A stretch of 64,000 bases of DNA. Source: Ipomoea triloba (Eukaryota > Streptophyta > Magnoliopsida > Solanales > Convolvulaceae). The stretch covers positions 22,796,912 through 22,860,911 of the forward strand of contig NC_044924.1 in the NCBI RefSeq assembly GCF_003576645.1, given 5' to 3'. The notes beneath the pieces were generated by a model, which saw nothing but the letters and a program-made list of their open reading frames with translations, did not search any database and was not told where the DNA came from. This document shows, one piece after another, positions 62,100 through 64,000 of this stretch (positions are counted from its first letter, which is position 1; every line of letters begins with the position of its first letter). The translations under genes were made by a program, and so were the position numbers.

Positions 62100-63070
62100 C
62101 TCATAAATCTAAATCCATGATATAACTATTTGTCAATTTTCATTTACACTAGTGGGCTGGATACATCCATATGGGCCCAGCTCAATATCGGCTACTACCA
62201 TAGACCAGAGAATTGAATAAAAAGAATACTGGCTCAATAAGGCCGAAAAACATTTCCCTTTTATTCAAATGAAAAATGAAGCCTGTTAGTTTAATTCTTG
62301 AAATATGACCATTTGGAGGCCCAATTACCTCAATCTCATTTATGATTGTCTAATCTCTAATAGACCATAAATAAAAAAGTGCATTATTTGTGTATATAAA
62401 GTACTGAATATATTATTTTGTATACTATCAAATAATGTACTTTTAGTATATTAAAATGTACCTTATATTTAGAAAAGATACATTATTTGAGTATTAAAAG
62501 TACATTATTCTGTAATTTGTATAATGTAAATTCAGTACACAAATAATATATTTTAGTATATTAATTTTTTTTAATGATACATACAACACTATGTGAATCA
62601 TGATCCACATAATAATTTGGCTCTAAGCTCTTAACGTTTTTTTTTTTTTGAAAGATCTTAACCTTCTCAAAACCAATCCTTATACCATGGACCATGTGTG
62701 TTTGTCTTATGTTGTGAGTTGTGTTATGAAATTCTGTACCTTAAGATTATGATTTTTTTACTTGAAACAAATTAATAATTGTGTCTTATGTTATGAATTT
62801 ATGTGTCTTGTGTTGACAAATTCTGTGCTTATGAACACAAATTATGTACCTAAATCAGATTTGAAAAATAAGTAAATATATAACATGTGTACGTGTCTTG
62901 TGTTGTGATTTTTATGTCTTGTGTTATGAAATTATGTACCATAGAAGCATGAATTTTGTGCTTCGTCGATACGATCCAGGGTCTATAATTCTATGTGGAC
63001 CTTGGTCCATGATTTAAATTGTATCTCAAAACCAATCTAACTCAATTATTTCGTATAAAATATATTATTG
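62100..63070. other. Intergenic sequence with degenerate repeats
   Basis: Short phrases tgtcttatgttgtgaattgtg and gaaattctgtacc recur between 62680 and 62960. No gene. Confidence 0.4.
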
Positions 63071-63079
63071 ATGGACATA

Positions 63080-63540
63080 TTAGAGGTGTACTCGGAACAA
63101 ACCGACCCAGTGGAGCGGAGCAAGACGAGTCCAGTTGGACCCGGGGCCCCGAAGTCGAGTCCCTTACTCGGCCTCGGCTACCAATACCAAGCCCATGGCT
63201 CAACCCCAGGCCGCTTAGGCCGAGTCCCACGCTCAGCCTGGGTCTAGGCCTTGGCCCCCAAGCTGCCAAGGTTGAGCCTCGTGCTCGACCATTGGCACCA
63301 AAGCTGAGCATGCGCTCGGCCTAGGCCTAGGCCTTGTCCCTCGGACTGTCGAGGCCGAGCCCTCGGTCAATTAACTCGAACTTGATCAAGTTTGTTATAA
63401 ACAATTCTCCTTTTTCAATGGGGCGGTTAGGAGACTTATTAGTATAAATAGTAATGTAATTGTCTTGTTAAGACATCCTGAACTCAGTTGTAATATTATT
63501 ACATTGCTCCTAAATATAATATTCTTATCTTTCCAATATC
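63080..63540 (+). repeat. GC-rich LTR-like fragment
   Basis: About 290 bases of GC-rich sequence with ggcctaggcc/ggccgag phrases are followed by a TATA-like box (tagtataaatagta, about 63440), then aagacatcctgaactcagttg and ttacattgctcc, resembling the U3-R part of an LTR. The arrangement parallels 57041-57538 but the sequence differs. Ends not defined. Confidence 0.4.
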
Positions 63541-64000
63541 ATTCTTGGCCTTTTCAATAGCATTCTTGTCTTTACCATTATATTTTATCCACTTATCTAT
63601 CCTTTAATTATCGAATTTGTTAATTCGAGCTACCCGAATTAATTAAATCCATCAATTCCATTTAAAAAAGTATTATTAATGTTCCACATATGTAGCACGG
63701 AAACAGAAAAAAAGTGAAATTACCAAATAAAAAAGAAGAGAAAATGGAGTATGATGAGGACACAACAATTTCAAAAAAAAAAAATGTAAGAAACGAAATG
63801 TGGAAGAAAAGTATAAATGTGAAAAAATTAATAGTATATTTAATCATTTGTAAATATATTTTTTAATGTATGAAATGTGTTTTGAGGCAGGGATCAATGA
63901 TCAGTAGGTTGTGTGGCTTGAGGCAAATATTGAGAATTTAAATGAATGTACTAATACTCATCTTACTCTATCTTTGGGCCAGGTTAGTTCTATTCATCGT
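63541..64000. other. AT-rich sequence at the window edge
   Basis: No gene or repeat recognised. Confidence 0.4.

Noticed and set aside
63019..63324. Pro/Leu-rich open frames at 63.0-63.3 kb
   Set aside because: Same composition effect in the GC-rich LTR-like fragment; repeated ggcctaggcc words explain the peptide repeats.

Overview
The window is nuclear DNA of a flowering plant, most likely a eudicot; an asterid is a guess. The evidence is intron-rich genes with GT-AG splice sites, a chloroplast-targeted SRP receptor, a plant-type GSK3/shaggy kinase, a plant armadillo-repeat kinesin, and nested plant transposons in an AT-rich background. Two single N bases (27093 and 30467) show it is a draft assembly.

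Four host protein genes can be read exon by exon. (1) 299-3974, minus: the first nine exons (456 codons, complete motor domain) of an armadillo-repeat (KIN-U/ARK) kinesin, which runs off the left edge. (2) 16861-18345, plus: a three-exon, 182-aa hot-dog acyl-CoA thioesterase of the ACOT13 type. (3) 20309-23234, minus: an eleven-exon, 369-aa cpFtsY. (4) 43057-46876, minus: a thirteen-exon, 467-aa shaggy-like kinase of the MNVMRR (group III) type. All four keep reading frame across every predicted junction. They share no pathway.

The rest is mostly transposon-derived. 4.2-15.3 kb holds two decayed LINEs on opposite strands, LTR fragments, and a Ty3/gypsy Tat-lineage pol relic lacking gag and protease. 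24051-38089 is a complete 14-kb CACTA (En/Spm) element with CACTACTACA ends and a CTA target duplication. It carries a TNP2 transposase pseudogene, a second gene fusing a Transposase_24-like region to a Ulp1-type protease, palindromic subterminal arrays, a CpG-rich leader, and a nested 3.3-kb solo LTR with its own 5-bp duplication. 38.4-64 kb adds smaller DNA transposons defined by TIRs plus target duplications: hAT elements (38442-39436; 43149-43465 inside a kinase intron; 58123-58815), a Pack-MULE candidate (49213-50500), a foldback MULE-type MITE (54649-55044) and a MITE dimer (55340-56561).

The most unusual observation lies inside the CACTA element. Four unrelated sequences each carry a walking (staircase) tandem duplication with the same 42-bp step. 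A 1.8-kb exact duplication with a single N at its junction contains the unexpanded form of one staircase. This is either an assembly artefact with a fixed step or a sequence-independent duplication process; the data here cannot decide.
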